Shown here piece by piece: positions 32,830-41,434 of a DNA stretch of 64,000 nt. The DNA comes from Rummeliibacillus stabekisii (GTDB lineage Bacteria; Bacillota; Bacilli; Bacillales_A; Planococcaceae). The notes beneath the pieces were generated by a model. The model was not told the DNA's origin, ran no database searches, and saw only the letters and a program-made list of their open reading frames with translations. Positions within the stretch are counted from its first letter, which is position 1. The number at the start of each line of letters is the position of its first letter. The translations under genes and the position numbers were made by a program. Location of the stretch: positions 124,001 through 188,000 of the forward strand of contig NZ_BJVD01000002.1 in assembly GCF_007988965.1 (NCBI RefSeq), in the 5' to 3' direction.

Positions 32830-34838
32830 TCTTTTAGTAAGCTCTCTTTGATTAAAGACCGGATTTGTTTCCAGTCATCTTCTTCATTATCGCATATAAG
32901 ATATTTCCACTTTTTTAAGAAGTCATTTGAAAGTCGCTCTCTAAAATTTATTAGGACATTTAATATTTTTTGTTCATTTGGTGTCAAAGCACTATGAATG
33001 GATTCAAGGTAAAAATAAAATAATGACTCTGCTGCATGAGAGTTGTTACCGATTTTGAAGCCTACAAAACTATTAAAAATTAGCCAATTTATTCTTTGTT
33101 TTTCAGTTAAGCTATTGTATTCATTAAAAGCACTGTCTATCTGAAAAGGAATCCCCTGTTCAATAGGTATCACTCTTGTAAACTTACTAGGGTCCAAATG
33201 GATAATAAGATTAGTTCCATCCCCAATAGAGTGTGGATTTATGCCAGAAATAAACGGATCCAGAGTAGGGAGCAATATAATTCTCTGGGGTATTTTGTTT
33301 TTTGTTTTTAAAAGACGATTGTATCTTTGTAGGTCTTCTTTGTATTGAGTAACATACTGTTTAAACTCATCTTTATAAGGGAACCAAGAGCTAGGATAAA
33401 CCACTTCCATATTATTATCATGTTTATGCGTCAGTTCTCCGGTAATTAGAGTTACACCTTTAGCTACACCATAGTATCTCCCTTTTCCCTCATATCGTAA
33501 ATTCGTAAAATAACGTCTCTGGTTATCCCGGAGTATCAGGCTATACTCTATATTAGGCGAATTGTTAATCGCAGCAGCTGTAACTCCCTGATTAAATAAA
33601 TAGTGGGTAGGCATTCTTTGATTACTAGGAATCCAAGTAAAATTATGAGGGAGATAAACGACATCCCCAATTGATGGATTTCTCAGAGAGCCATTGCCCG
33701 AATAAGTAAATTTCAATGTATTTATTTTTTTCTTGTTAATATCAGAAAGATTCACGTATATATAATCACCGGTTTGATAATATTTTACCGGTTTACCGTT
33801 ATCTAAAGAAATATTCTTTATTTTAAAGCCCTTATATAAAGTAAAAGCTATGTTAGGATCTTTTACATTAGAAATTTGAAGTTTTGCCGTTACGGAAAAT
33901 AAGTTTGTGTTTTGTATACTCAAATTAACTTTATCAATTCTATAATCAAAGTATTTTTGTTTGGGGGTGCTTTCTAAATTTCTATAATATTCGTATTCCT
34001 TTGCTAAAGTAGGTATATCTTGTAATTGGTTTTTTGAATAATGATATGGAATAGAACTGTAACACAACAATAAAACAAACACTAAGATAATACTGAATTG
34101 CTGAAATCTCCATTTTTTCAAAAAGATAATTTGTAAAATAACAATTAAAATTAAGGTGAGCAATAACATACCTTTTTTATACCAATCAAATTCAAAGCTA
34201 AATAATGAATTATATAACTCATCAACTTTAGATACACCTAAATTTATATTTTGTAGCCAATTGGCTACCTCTATTAATTGTGAGTTAACAAGCAAATTAT
34301 TTAAAAAGTTTAGATTTGTAGGTGAGAGAAGTGCCCAAACAATAAATATGCACACGTAAACTATTTTGCTAGAGAAACTCAATCCAAAAATATAGCCTAT
34401 AAGGGCACTTATAATAAAAGGCAACCACCAATAATACAAAAAGAACAGTGAACTCTCTTTTACAAAAGAGTTAGTAGGGTCTATACAGTGATAATAAATG
34501 TTAGTACTTATGATAAAAGTTAAAACAAACAGTAAGGATAAAATAAATAAAAAGGATATGTTAATACAATGCAATTTTCTCATTTCTTTATTTGCTACTT
34601 GATATAGCGAGCTTGTTAGATTCTTAGTGGCTAATTGATATCCTATCAACAGAAAAAACAACATACCCGACTGGATTAAAAAACTTGAAAATTGTAATGC
34701 ATTACCTGGATCTTTCGCTTTATATAGCAATGTATATTCAATGAGTCCCCCATAAAGTAATAAACTAGCTAACCCTATTAACAATAAATACTTATGCATC
34801 TTTAAATTACTAGCTGTTAATACTTTTAAAACCTTCAA
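32817..34838 (-). CDS. Large ABC-2-type permease with degenerate M1-peptidase-like ectodomain
   Basis: About 673 residues. An N-terminal half with some six to seven membrane helices (MHKYLLLIGLASLLLYGGLI, SGMLFFLLIGYQLA, ILSLLFVLTFIIST) is followed by a large outer part. IKNISLDNGKPVKYYQTGDY, TLKFTYSGNGSLRN and WIPSNQRMPTH resemble the beta domain of M1-type peptidases found fused to some ABC permeases, but no HExxH zinc motif is present. TTG 34838 is chosen: AAAGG is nine bases upstream, and the earlier GTG 34859 would lie almost at the transcript start of P4. It is monocistronic. Possibly the second transporter half, a sensor or an immunity protein. Confidence 0.75.
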   Translation of the reverse strand: MKVLKVLTASNLKMHKYLLLIGLASLLLYGGLIEYTLLYKAKDPGNALQFSSFLIQSGMLFFLLIGYQLATKNLTSSLYQVANKEMRKLHCINISFLFILSLLFVLTFIISTNIYYHCIDPTNSFVKESSLFFLYYWWLPFIISALIGYIFGLSFSSKIVYVCIFIVWALLSPTNLNFLNNLLVNSQLIEVANWLQNINLGVSKVDELYNSLFSFEFDWYKKGMLLLTLILIVILQIIFLKKWRFQQFSIILVFVLLLCYSSIPYHYSKNQLQDIPTLAKEYEYYRNLESTPKQKYFDYRIDKVNLSIQNTNLFSVTAKLQISNVKDPNIAFTLYKGFKIKNISLDNGKPVKYYQTGDYIYVNLSDINKKKINTLKFTYSGNGSLRNPSIGDVVYLPHNFTWIPSNQRMPTHYLFNQGVTAAAINNSPNIEYSLILRDNQRRYFTNLRYEGKGRYYGVAKGVTLITGELTHKHDNNMEVVYPSSWFPYKDEFKQYVTQYKEDLQRYNRLLKTKNKIPQRIILLPTLDPFISGINPHSIGDGTNLIIHLDPSKFTRVIPIEQGIPFQIDSAFNEYNSLTEKQRINWLIFNSFVGFKIGNNSHAAESLFYFYLESIHSALTPNEQKILNVLINFRERLSNDFLKKWKYLICDNEEDDWKQIRSLIKESLLKERKS

Positions 34839-34872
34839 TTTTCTCATCCTTTCTAACACAGCATAATAATTA

Positions 34873-34904
34873 ATAAAGAGGAAAACGTTGATGAAATAAC
34901 AACC
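34873..34904 (-). promoter_or_regulatory. Alternative-sigma promoter P4
   Basis: Minus-strand GGTTGT (34904-34899), 20 bases, CTTTAT (34878-34873), then TAATTATTAT. Confidence 0.75.
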
Positions 34905-34920
34905 CTTTAATATAGAAAAA

Positions 34921-34949
34921 AGCAGATAGAAATAAATTTTCTACCTGCT
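34921..34949 (-). terminator. Terminator of the protease-sigma operon
   Basis: AGCAGGTAGAAA/TTTCTATCTGCT stem on the minus strand (one mismatch, five-base loop) followed by TTTTTT. Confidence 0.85.
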
Positions 34950-34959
34950 AAAATTTAAA

Positions 34960-35205
34960 TTAAGAAATATTAAGTTCAGTTATTATCTCTTTTTTATTAA
35001 ATCCTACAATCTTTGAAACAATTTTATTATTTATTTTTTTAATGATATAAGGTGTAGCTCTCCCTCCTAGTTGACTGAATTCGTCGTACACCTCAATACT
35101 TTTATGGATATTTATCTCTTTATAATTCACTTTCTTTTCTTCAAGAAAGCTTACGAGATTTTCGCAATATATACAATTTGGTTGAGTATAGACGATGATT
35201 TCCAT
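34960..35205 (-). CDS. Glutaredoxin-like thiol protein
   Basis: An 81-residue single-domain glutaredoxin: EIIVYTQPNCIYCENLVSFL with the CxxC redox pair, a TPYII cis-proline region and a GFNKKEI glutathione-site-like end. It would reduce or shuffle disulphides in the cytoplasm. Last gene of the operon starting with the subtilisin and including the sigma proteins. Thiol chemistry fits the cysteine-rich product and tRNA-Cys of the same regulon. Confidence 0.85.
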   Translation of the reverse strand: MEIIVYTQPNCIYCENLVSFLEEKKVNYKEINIHKSIEVYDEFSQLGGRATPYIIKKINNKIVSKIVGFNKKEIITELNIS

Positions 35206-35262
35206 ACAAAATTTCCCTCCGTTTTATTATAGAAATTATGATTACATATAATTTAAAGCTCT

Positions 35263-35508
35263 TCACATAGCTCTTTTATTTTCTATTTTTCTTTTCAAAT
35301 CATAAAACCCCGGCGTTTCCTCTACTTGATATCCATGAATATATTTAATAAGTGTATATTTTAATTCTTGTGCTAAATCTTCTCGATTTTCATAGCTTGT
35401 AAGCGAAAGAGATTTTTTTAATTTAGGTTCAAATAAATCAATTAATGATTGCATTGCATGTTTGCTTTCTTGTGATTCTTTTACTAACTCATATAAGAAT
35501 ACTGTCAT
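35263..35508 (-). CDS. RsoA-like small co-sigma / HTH-16-like protein
   Basis: An 81-residue protein: ESKHAMQSLIDLFEPKLKKS and YENREDLAQELKYTLIKYIH resemble sigma region 2 helices or the HTH-16 family, without a region 4. In B. subtilis the 79-residue RsoA supplies such a part to the two-piece sigma SigO-RsoA. Here it lies three bases after a yvrJ-like gene and next to a sigma gene, the same company. AAGGAGGAAT before the ATG overlaps the yvrJ end. Assignment rests on size, pattern and context. Confidence 0.7.
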   Translation of the reverse strand: MTVFLYELVKESQESKHAMQSLIDLFEPKLKKSLSLTSYENREDLAQELKYTLIKYIHGYQVEETPGFYDLKRKIENKRAM

Positions 35509-35511
35509 CTA

Positions 35512-35670
35512 TTAATTCCTCCTTGTTTCTTTAATAACTTGTCCTAGTTCTGTTATAGCTGCTTCTAAATTTTCTATTTTCTTTTCAAAACGAACGAATA
35601 AGTACATTGTTATGGCTATAGGAAACCCAAAGTTTCCTAAAATAACAATCCATTCAGGGATTTCTGTCAT
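35512..35670 (-). CDS. yvrJ: YvrJ-family membrane peptide
   Basis: A 52-residue protein: MTEIPEWIVILGNFGFPIAI then TMYLFVRFEKKIENLEAAI and a basic tail, one membrane helix with the YvrJ pattern N-x-GFPI-x-x-x-x-Y-L-x-x-R-x-E-K-K. ATG overlaps the sigma stop codon (ATGA), and its end overlaps the ribosome site of the next gene, so three genes are translationally linked. YvrJ accompanies SigO/RsoA in B. subtilis; its job is unknown. Confidence 0.85.
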   Translation of the reverse strand: MTEIPEWIVILGNFGFPIAITMYLFVRFEKKIENLEAAITELGQVIKETRRN

Positions 35671-36284
35671 TTGCTATTTTTCCCTCCTTTTAAAGACTGT
35701 ATTATATTCTGAATTGCTTTTTTTCTAGTCTTAGAAACAGATTGTTGAGATTTGTTCAGTATCTTCCCAATTTGGGTGTCTGAGAGTCCGTTTACGAATG
35801 CTAAATTGATTATTTCCTTTTGCTTTTCCGTTAACTTCTCAACCGCTGAGCATAACTGTGGATCTTCGAGATAATCCAAAATACTTTCTTTTTGTATAAT
35901 ATGATCAATATGAATTTGCGCTTTTTCATCAGTAATTAAATCTTTAAAGGTGCCATCTTCATCATTTCCTAAAGGTCTATCAACTGTTAAAGGGTGTCGT
36001 TGTTGAATCTTTCTATGTTTTTTATCGAAGTTGACTGCATTAAAATATATAGCTGTTGAGATAAAAGAAATAAACCGAATATGAAAATAAAACTTCCTAA
36101 AGGCATTGTCTAATTTTTTCTCATTTTCAATAGTTGGATTACATATAGCAGTAACAAATAAATCCTCATGGTCCTTATTTTTAAGAAAGGAAAGAACAAT
36201 ATTATTTTTTAAAAACTCCTCATTATCCAACTTGAACTTTTGAAGGGCATCCGTACAATATCCTTCTGTCATGTTAAATTCCAT
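35667..36284 (-). CDS. SigO-like sigma factor
   Basis: A 205-residue sigma-70-type protein. The first two thirds (LDNAFRKFYFHIRFISFIST, AVNFDKKHRKIQQRHPLTVD) contain a diverged region 2/3. The C-terminus is a clear region 4: AVEKLTEKQKEIINLAFVNG and SDTQIGKILNKSQQSVSKTR. Start ATG 36284 is chosen for GTGGAGG ten bases upstream. Followed in overlap by yvrJ and rsoA-like genes as in the SigO system. It is the best candidate to read the six GGTTGT-N20-CTTTAT promoters around it, including that of its own operon. Confidence 0.85.
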   Translation of the reverse strand: MEFNMTEGYCTDALQKFKLDNEEFLKNNIVLSFLKNKDHEDLFVTAICNPTIENEKKLDNAFRKFYFHIRFISFISTAIYFNAVNFDKKHRKIQQRHPLTVDRPLGNDEDGTFKDLITDEKAQIHIDHIIQKESILDYLEDPQLCSAVEKLTEKQKEIINLAFVNGLSDTQIGKILNKSQQSVSKTRKKAIQNIIQSLKGGKNSK

Positions 36285-36434
36285 AATAATTACCTCCACA
36301 CCTACACAAAAAGAGAATGTATGTTCTATTTTTGGTTGTAAAAAAATGACTAGCAATGTATAGTCATAAATAGATTTATTCTACTTTTTGTCTGAATATT
36401 TACTTTTTAATTATACCATTTTTTACAATAAAAT

Positions 36435-36620
36435 CTAATGCTTTTCGTAAAATTCTTTTATTTTTTTAGAGGTTGAGGCTGTTTTTTCTACAAGCTCTAT
36501 TAAGTATTCTCTCTCCTCTTCTGGGCATTTATCCAAGCACTGTGTTAAGTATGCTTGTGTTTTCCTATATTCACAATAGCATTTAACAAACAATTCTTTA
36601 ATTGTTAAGGAATCATTCAT
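36435..36620 (-). CDS. 61-residue helical protein coupled to the protease
   Basis: MNDSLTIKELFVKCYCEYRK then TQAYLTQCLDKCPEEEREYL and a TASTSKKIKEF helix: two amphipathic helices, three Cys, acidic, no membrane segment. Its ATG overlaps the protease stop codon (four bases), implying coupled translation. About 150 bases separate it from the sigma start. Could be an inhibitor or adaptor of the subtilisin, or an anti-sigma peptide; nothing in the sequence decides. Confidence 0.75.
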   Translation of the reverse strand: MNDSLTIKELFVKCYCEYRKTQAYLTQCLDKCPEEEREYLIELVEKTASTSKKIKEFYEKH

Positions 36621-37573
36621 CTGATTTCCTCCTTTCTTTTAAAAGGTTTTTTAGATAAAGATAAAATATTTATATTATGATTATTTAATTCTCTATTCTC
36701 TGTATGTAGCATTAGAATGTCATAAATTTCTTGTTCACTTAACCTTTTATTTTGTTTATATTCATGCTCTTCAATCAGTAAACCTAACGCTCCTGCTACA
36801 TGTGGTACAGCCATTGAAGTACCTGATAAAATCGCATATTGTTGATTTAGAAATGTTGAATACACATTAACTCCAGGAGCATAGAGATCAACATACTCAT
36901 TTGTATTTGAGAAATGTGCTATTTTTTGGTTCTGGTCGATTGCCCCAACCTCAATCACTTCTTCATAAGCTCCTGGATATCGATATTCATTCGTACTAAA
37001 TTCTCCATCACCATCATTTCCTGAAGCTACTACAACTGATATTCCATTATTTATCGCTCTCTTTACAGCGTTGTGGAGCTCCGTCGAAGCTTGCTTTGTA
37101 CCAAGTGATAGAGATATGATTCTAACTCTTTCATTATTTGGTCCACGCCATTTTGAAGCATAGTCAAGAGACTTAATTAGATTATCAATAGATCCACCGC
37201 CAACAGAATTTAGTACTTTTAAAATTAATAATTTGGATTTGAATGATATACCTATAACTCCCTTATTATTTTGCGCAGCTGCTATCACACCTGCTGCATG
37301 GGTACCGTGACCGTTCGTATCATTATAATTTTCAGGATTTCCATTATGTTCTGTCGTAAAATTATAGCCATCAATTATCGCTTCAGATAAATCTGGGTGA
37401 CTACTATCACAACCCGTATCTATAACAGCAATGACTACCTCTTGCCCAGAAAACCCCTTTTTCCATTTTGTTTGAACACCTATTTCTAGAATGTTTGTTG
37501 GGATAACTTCTTCCATATTACTCATAGAAACTAATGCTTCATTCGGTATTAATTTAACTTCTGTATCTTTCAT
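36617..37573 (-). CDS. Intracellular subtilisin-like protease
   Basis: A 318-residue S8 protease without signal peptide. Catalytic triad: VIAVIDTGCDSSHPDL (Asp), NGHGTHAAGV (His), LSGTSMAVPHVAG (Ser), with oxyanion Asn in VVASGNDGDG. The N-terminus KLIPNEALV corresponds to the LIPY-type inhibitory extension of intracellular subtilisins, which must be removed for activity. First gene of the operon behind P5. In this setting it may activate a precursor or destroy an anti-sigma; both are inference. Confidence 0.9.
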   Translation of the reverse strand: MKDTEVKLIPNEALVSMSNMEEVIPTNILEIGVQTKWKKGFSGQEVVIAVIDTGCDSSHPDLSEAIIDGYNFTTEHNGNPENYNDTNGHGTHAAGVIAAAQNNKGVIGISFKSKLLILKVLNSVGGGSIDNLIKSLDYASKWRGPNNERVRIISLSLGTKQASTELHNAVKRAINNGISVVVASGNDGDGEFSTNEYRYPGAYEEVIEVGAIDQNQKIAHFSNTNEYVDLYAPGVNVYSTFLNQQYAILSGTSMAVPHVAGALGLLIEEHEYKQNKRLSEQEIYDILMLHTENRELNNHNINILSLSKKPFKRKEEIR

Positions 37574-37603
37574 AGAAAGACTCCTTTTATTAGCTTTTGT
37601 AGA

Positions 37604-37635
37604 ATAAAGAAATATGAGTAAAGTATTCTACAACC
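37604..37635 (-). promoter_or_regulatory. Alternative-sigma promoter P5
   Basis: Minus-strand GGTTGT (37635-37630), 20 bases, CTTTAT (37609-37604), 31 bases before the subtilisin ATG. It heads the operon that encodes the sigma proteins, so autoregulation is likely. Confidence 0.75.
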
Positions 37636-37689
37636 TTTCTATCCAATAATTTTAATAATTAGAGCATTTATAGATTACTTAAACACAAA

Positions 37690-37730
37690 AAAACCACAAG
37701 AACTGAATTAATCAGCGCTTCTGGTTTCTT
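37690..37730 (-). terminator. Terminator of the flavin monooxygenase gene
   Basis: AAACCAGAAG... pairs imperfectly with ...CTTGTGGTTT on the minus strand, followed by a seven-T run. Confidence 0.7.
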
Positions 37731-37770
37731 ATTTTATTCATATTTGCCCTGCTTCTGCTATGGATATAAA

Positions 37771-38766
37771 TTAATCCAATAATTCTTTTGCTAATAGCGT
37801 GTAGCTTTGTTTTCGACTTTCGATGCTGAATTGGTTACAATTGAACATCGCTTCGTCAAAGCCGTATTGCTCTTGATCTCGACGAATAATATCGCCTACT
37901 TCCTTCGGTGTGCCGACTAGATGCAATTTGCGGTTTTCTTCAATCATCATTTTGTCCATTTCAGTTAATGGATAGTCTTTCGCTTCTTCTGGTGACAAGG
38001 TTTGGATTAAGTTGCCTTGCATCAGCTGCAGTCTAGAAATATCAATCGGCATTGCTAAGAATTCTGCTTCTTCTTTTGTTTCCGCTACAGTTGTCGCATA
38101 TGTCACCAAAATTTCTGGCGATTCCATAAAGTATGAAGGCTCGAAATTAGCGCGGTATGTGTCGAAGATTTCTCTCGTCATTCCACCATTGAAGAATTGA
38201 GCAAAGGAGTAACCCATTCCCATGCGACCTGCTCGTACGGCACTATTACCAGTCGAGCCTAATAACCATGCTTCAGGAAGTTCTACGCGCGCTGGTGTCG
38301 CCACGACTGAATCATAGACAGAGATGCCTGGTTTTTGATCGTTCATCAACTTAAGTGTTGTTTCAATTTCTTTATATTGATCCGTCATCTCAGGTCGTTT
38401 ACCTTTTGCCATCGCATAAATAGCATAAGTATCTCCGCCTGGTGCGCGTCCAACGCCAAAGTCGATGCGGCCAGGTGACAGTGCGCTTAATGTTTTGAAC
38501 ACTTCCGCTACTTTTAATGGTGAGTAATGCATCATCATAATGCCGCCTGTGCCGATACGAATACGGTTTGTTTTAGCAGCCAAGTGAGCTGCAGTTACTT
38601 CAGGCGCAGAGCTTGCAAGCGATTGCCCGTTATGATGTTCCGCCATCCACATACGGTGATAACCAAGCTCTTCGCCGAGAATCGCTAATGTTTCGCTGTT
38701 TTTTAAAGCCTGTGCCGGTTTAGCACCTTTTGGAATCGGCGCTTGATCTAGAATAGAGAGTCTCAT
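37771..38766 (-). CDS. Luciferase-like (LLM) flavin-dependent oxidoreductase
   Basis: A 331-residue bacterial-luciferase-type monooxygenase: RLSILDQAPIPKGAKPAQAL, YHRMWMAEHHNGQSLASSAP, IRIGTGGIMMMHYSPLKVAE, GRIDFGVGRAPGGD, WLLGSTGNSAVRAGRMG. It uses FMNH2 and O2 on an unknown small molecule, like YhbW/YvbT of B. subtilis. ATG 38766 has AAGG nine bases upstream; an earlier ATG (38775) touches the site. Single-gene unit. Confidence 0.9.
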   Translation of the reverse strand: MRLSILDQAPIPKGAKPAQALKNSETLAILGEELGYHRMWMAEHHNGQSLASSAPEVTAAHLAAKTNRIRIGTGGIMMMHYSPLKVAEVFKTLSALSPGRIDFGVGRAPGGDTYAIYAMAKGKRPEMTDQYKEIETTLKLMNDQKPGISVYDSVVATPARVELPEAWLLGSTGNSAVRAGRMGMGYSFAQFFNGGMTREIFDTYRANFEPSYFMESPEILVTYATTVAETKEEAEFLAMPIDISRLQLMQGNLIQTLSPEEAKDYPLTEMDKMMIEENRKLHLVGTPKEVGDIIRRDQEQYGFDEAMFNCNQFSIESRKQSYTLLAKELLD

Positions 38767-38954
38767 ATTACTCATCCTTCCCTTTTTTCATCTATCTGTG
38801 TAAATCTGATATTTATACGTCATAATGCTAGCGGAAGTTTAATGGGATGTAAAATGATTGGATTGGTGAGGAAGTTAAGATGGTAAATTGTTCATAATTA
38901 AAATAGGTGTTGCTAAATAGTAATAATTATCATAATATATATAATAATTTAATT

Positions 38955-39207
38955 CTTGATGAAGAAGCGCTGATAAGGACATGAATTGCTTTTACGGTTT
39001 ACAGAGAGGGAAGTTTTGCTGAAATCTTCCTAACGCAGGAGAGTAATTTACCACCTTTGAGCTGTATCGGGGAATCTAGTATCCGATACCGTCTATGCTA
39101 CGTTACAGCACCAAAGCCATAAGTTGTTTCTAACTTATGGGAAGTTGGGTGGAACCACGGGTTAAAACGTACTCGTCCCTTTATTAGGGATGCGTGCGTT
39201 TTTTTGT
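38955..39207 (+). promoter_or_regulatory. T-box riboswitch 1 (Thr)
   Basis: T-box sequence GGGTGGAACCACGGG at 39148-39162, AGAGAGGGAAG Stem I element near 39003, specifier region AATTTACCACC (ACC, Thr) near 39045, and a terminator (ACTCGTCCCT/AGGGATGCGT) ending in seven T at about 39207. Uncharged tRNA-Thr would favour the antiterminator. Confidence 0.95.
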
Positions 39208-39231
39208 ATTTAACAGGATTCGATTGATTGA

Positions 39232-39488
39232 GATAAAAATTAAAAGCGATGATGAGGACATGAATTATTTTTACGGTTTACAGAGAGGGAAGTTTTGCTG
39301 AAATCTTCCTAGCTTAGGAAAATAATTTACCACCTTTAAGCTGTATTGGGGAATGTAGTATCCAATACCGTCTATGCTACGTTACAGCACCAGAGCCATA
39401 GGCTATTCTTTAGCGTATGGAAAGTTGGGTGGAACCACGGGTTAACAACACACTCGTCCCTTGTTTAGGGATGCGTGTGTTTTTTTTA
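39232..39488 (+). promoter_or_regulatory. T-box riboswitch 2 (Thr)
   Basis: A second, highly similar copy: AGAGAGGGAAG near 39282, specifier AATTTACCACC near 39327, GGGTGGAACCACGGG at 39427-39441, terminator with nine T to 39488. It ends 22 bases before the synthetase start. Two in series require two tRNA-sensing decisions. Confidence 0.95.
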
Positions 39489-39510
39489 TTATAAAAAAGG
39501 AGTGTTTAAC

Positions 39511-41427
39511 ATGATGAATGATCAATTTATACAAATTCAATTTCCAGATGGCAAACAACAGCAATACGAGCGAGGCGTAACACTAACTGATATTGCCCAC
39601 TCCATTAGCCCAAGTCTTTCTAAAAAGACAATTGTCGGTTATGTAAATGGGATACCTACAGATGTAGGATGCCAGATTACAGAAGATGCGCAGATTTCCT
39701 TATATGATGCAGCTTCAAAAGAAGGAATAGCAGTGGTTCGCCATTCAACAGCCCACTTATTGGCACACGCATTAAAACGTATATATCCTTCTATTCATTT
39801 TGGAGTTGGCCCTGTCATTGAAGATGGTTTTTATTATGATGTGGAGCTGGATTCCCCTATCACTCCAAGTGATTTACCTCAAATAGAAAAGGTTATGAAA
39901 CAAATCATTAATGAAAACGTGGAGATAAAACGAAAGGAAGTTTCACGCGAGAAAGCAAAACAGTTATTTGCGCATGATCCATTAAAACTTGAGTTGTTAG
40001 AAGACATTCCACAGGATGAAACAGTTACTGTTTATGAACAGGATGACTTTTATGATTTATGTCGGGGTCCTCATATACCTTCTACAGGTAAGATCCAGCA
40101 TTTTAAATTAACAAAAGTGTCTGGGGCATATTGGCGAGGCGATAGTAATAATAAAATGCTTCAACGCATCTATGGTGTCGCTTTTGCAACAAAGGATGAG
40201 CTACGTGACTATTTCGTCTTTCTAGAGGAAGCGGAAAAGCGAAATCACCGTAAACTTGGAAAAGAACTTGAGTTATTCATGTTCTCAGAGGAAGCACCTG
40301 GCATGCCTTTCTATCTGGCAAATGGCCAGATTATACGGAATGAGCTCGAGTCCTTTTTACGAAATTTACAGACTAAGTATGATTATAAAGAGGTGCGGAC
40401 TCCACTCATGATGAATCAGAGATTGTGGGAGCAATCCGGTCACTGGGATCACTACAAAGAAAACATGTACTTTACACAGGTTGATGAACAAAGCTTTGCC
40501 TTAAAACCGATGAACTGTCCTGGACATATGCTCATTTTCAAAAATGAACGACATTCCTATCGTGATTTGCCTATTCGCATGGCGGAATTCGGGCAAGTTC
40601 ATCGACATGAATTTAGCGGTGCCTTAAATGGTTTATTACGTGTTAGATCATTTTGCCAGGATGATGCTCATATTTTCGTTACACCAGAACAGATTGAAGA
40701 TGAAATTACTCTTGCGTTAAAAATCATCGACCATGTGTATAAAGTATTCGGATTTGAATATGAAATTGAATTATCGACACGCCCAGAGGATTCAATGGGC
40801 AGCGAGGAACTTTGGAATCGGGCTGAAACAGCTTTAGAAAACGTACTAAATAACTTGGGGTATCCTTACAAAATCAATGAGGGCGATGGTGCCTTTTATG
40901 GCCCCAAAATTGATATTCACATAAAAGATGCCATTCAACGCAGCCATCAATGTGCTACAGTGCAGCTCGACTTCCAGCTACCAGATAAGTTTGATTTAAC
41001 ATATATAGACAAACAAAATGAAAAAGCTCGTCCGGTGGTCATTCATCGCGCAGTATTCGGTTCCATCGATCGTTTCTTAGGCATTTTAATTGAACATTTT
41101 GCAGGAGCCTTCCCTGTTTGGCTCGCTCCGACACAGGTACAAGTTGTCCCCGTCTCTCAGGTTCACCTAGATTATTGCTTAAAAATCCAATCTCAGCTGA
41201 GACAATTAGGGGTACGAGTTAAAATTGACGATGACGAAGGAAAATTAGGCTATAAAATAAGAAGAGCACAGATGCAAAAGATTCCTTATATTATTGTGCT
41301 TGGTGATGAAGAGTTAAAAGAAAACGCAGTAAATGTTCGAAAGCACGGAGAAAAACAATCAATCAGTATACCATTTAAGGATTTTAAAGAGAATATTGTA
41401 AAGCAAATAAATGACCGCAGCATTTAA
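39511..41427 (+). CDS. Threonyl-tRNA synthetase (ThrZ-like)
   Basis: A 638-residue class II synthetase that charges tRNA-Thr. Order: TGS domain (1-64), editing domain with HSTAHLLAHAL and DLCRGPH, catalytic core with motif 2 RMAEFGQVHRHE and zinc ligands (NCPGH Cys), motif 3 RPVVIHRAVFGSIDR, anticodon-binding domain (PTQVQVVPVSQVHLDYC). AAGGAGTG before ATG 39511. In B. subtilis the secondary gene thrZ has several tandem T-boxes and thrS one; with two this resembles thrZ. Confidence 0.95.
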   Translation: MMNDQFIQIQFPDGKQQQYERGVTLTDIAHSISPSLSKKTIVGYVNGIPTDVGCQITEDAQISLYDAASKEGIAVVRHSTAHLLAHALKRIYPSIHFGVGPVIEDGFYYDVELDSPITPSDLPQIEKVMKQIINENVEIKRKEVSREKAKQLFAHDPLKLELLEDIPQDETVTVYEQDDFYDLCRGPHIPSTGKIQHFKLTKVSGAYWRGDSNNKMLQRIYGVAFATKDELRDYFVFLEEAEKRNHRKLGKELELFMFSEEAPGMPFYLANGQIIRNELESFLRNLQTKYDYKEVRTPLMMNQRLWEQSGHWDHYKENMYFTQVDEQSFALKPMNCPGHMLIFKNERHSYRDLPIRMAEFGQVHRHEFSGALNGLLRVRSFCQDDAHIFVTPEQIEDEITLALKIIDHVYKVFGFEYEIELSTRPEDSMGSEELWNRAETALENVLNNLGYPYKINEGDGAFYGPKIDIHIKDAIQRSHQCATVQLDFQLPDKFDLTYIDKQNEKARPVVIHRAVFGSIDRFLGILIEHFAGAFPVWLAPTQVQVVPVSQVHLDYCLKIQSQLRQLGVRVKIDDDEGKLGYKIRRAQMQKIPYIIVLGDEELKENAVNVRKHGEKQSISIPFKDFKENIVKQINDRSI

Positions 41428-41434
41428 AACAAAC

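Noticed and set aside
31328-34838. A classical lactococcin-972 type bacteriocin locus
   Set aside because: The secreted protein lacks the size and motifs of that family; only the general layout (small secreted protein, ATPase, large membrane protein) agrees.
36335-36366. GGTTGT on the + strand near the sigma gene as a seventh regulon promoter
   Set aside because: The bases 20 positions downstream are ATAGTC, not CTTTAT, and no + strand gene follows.
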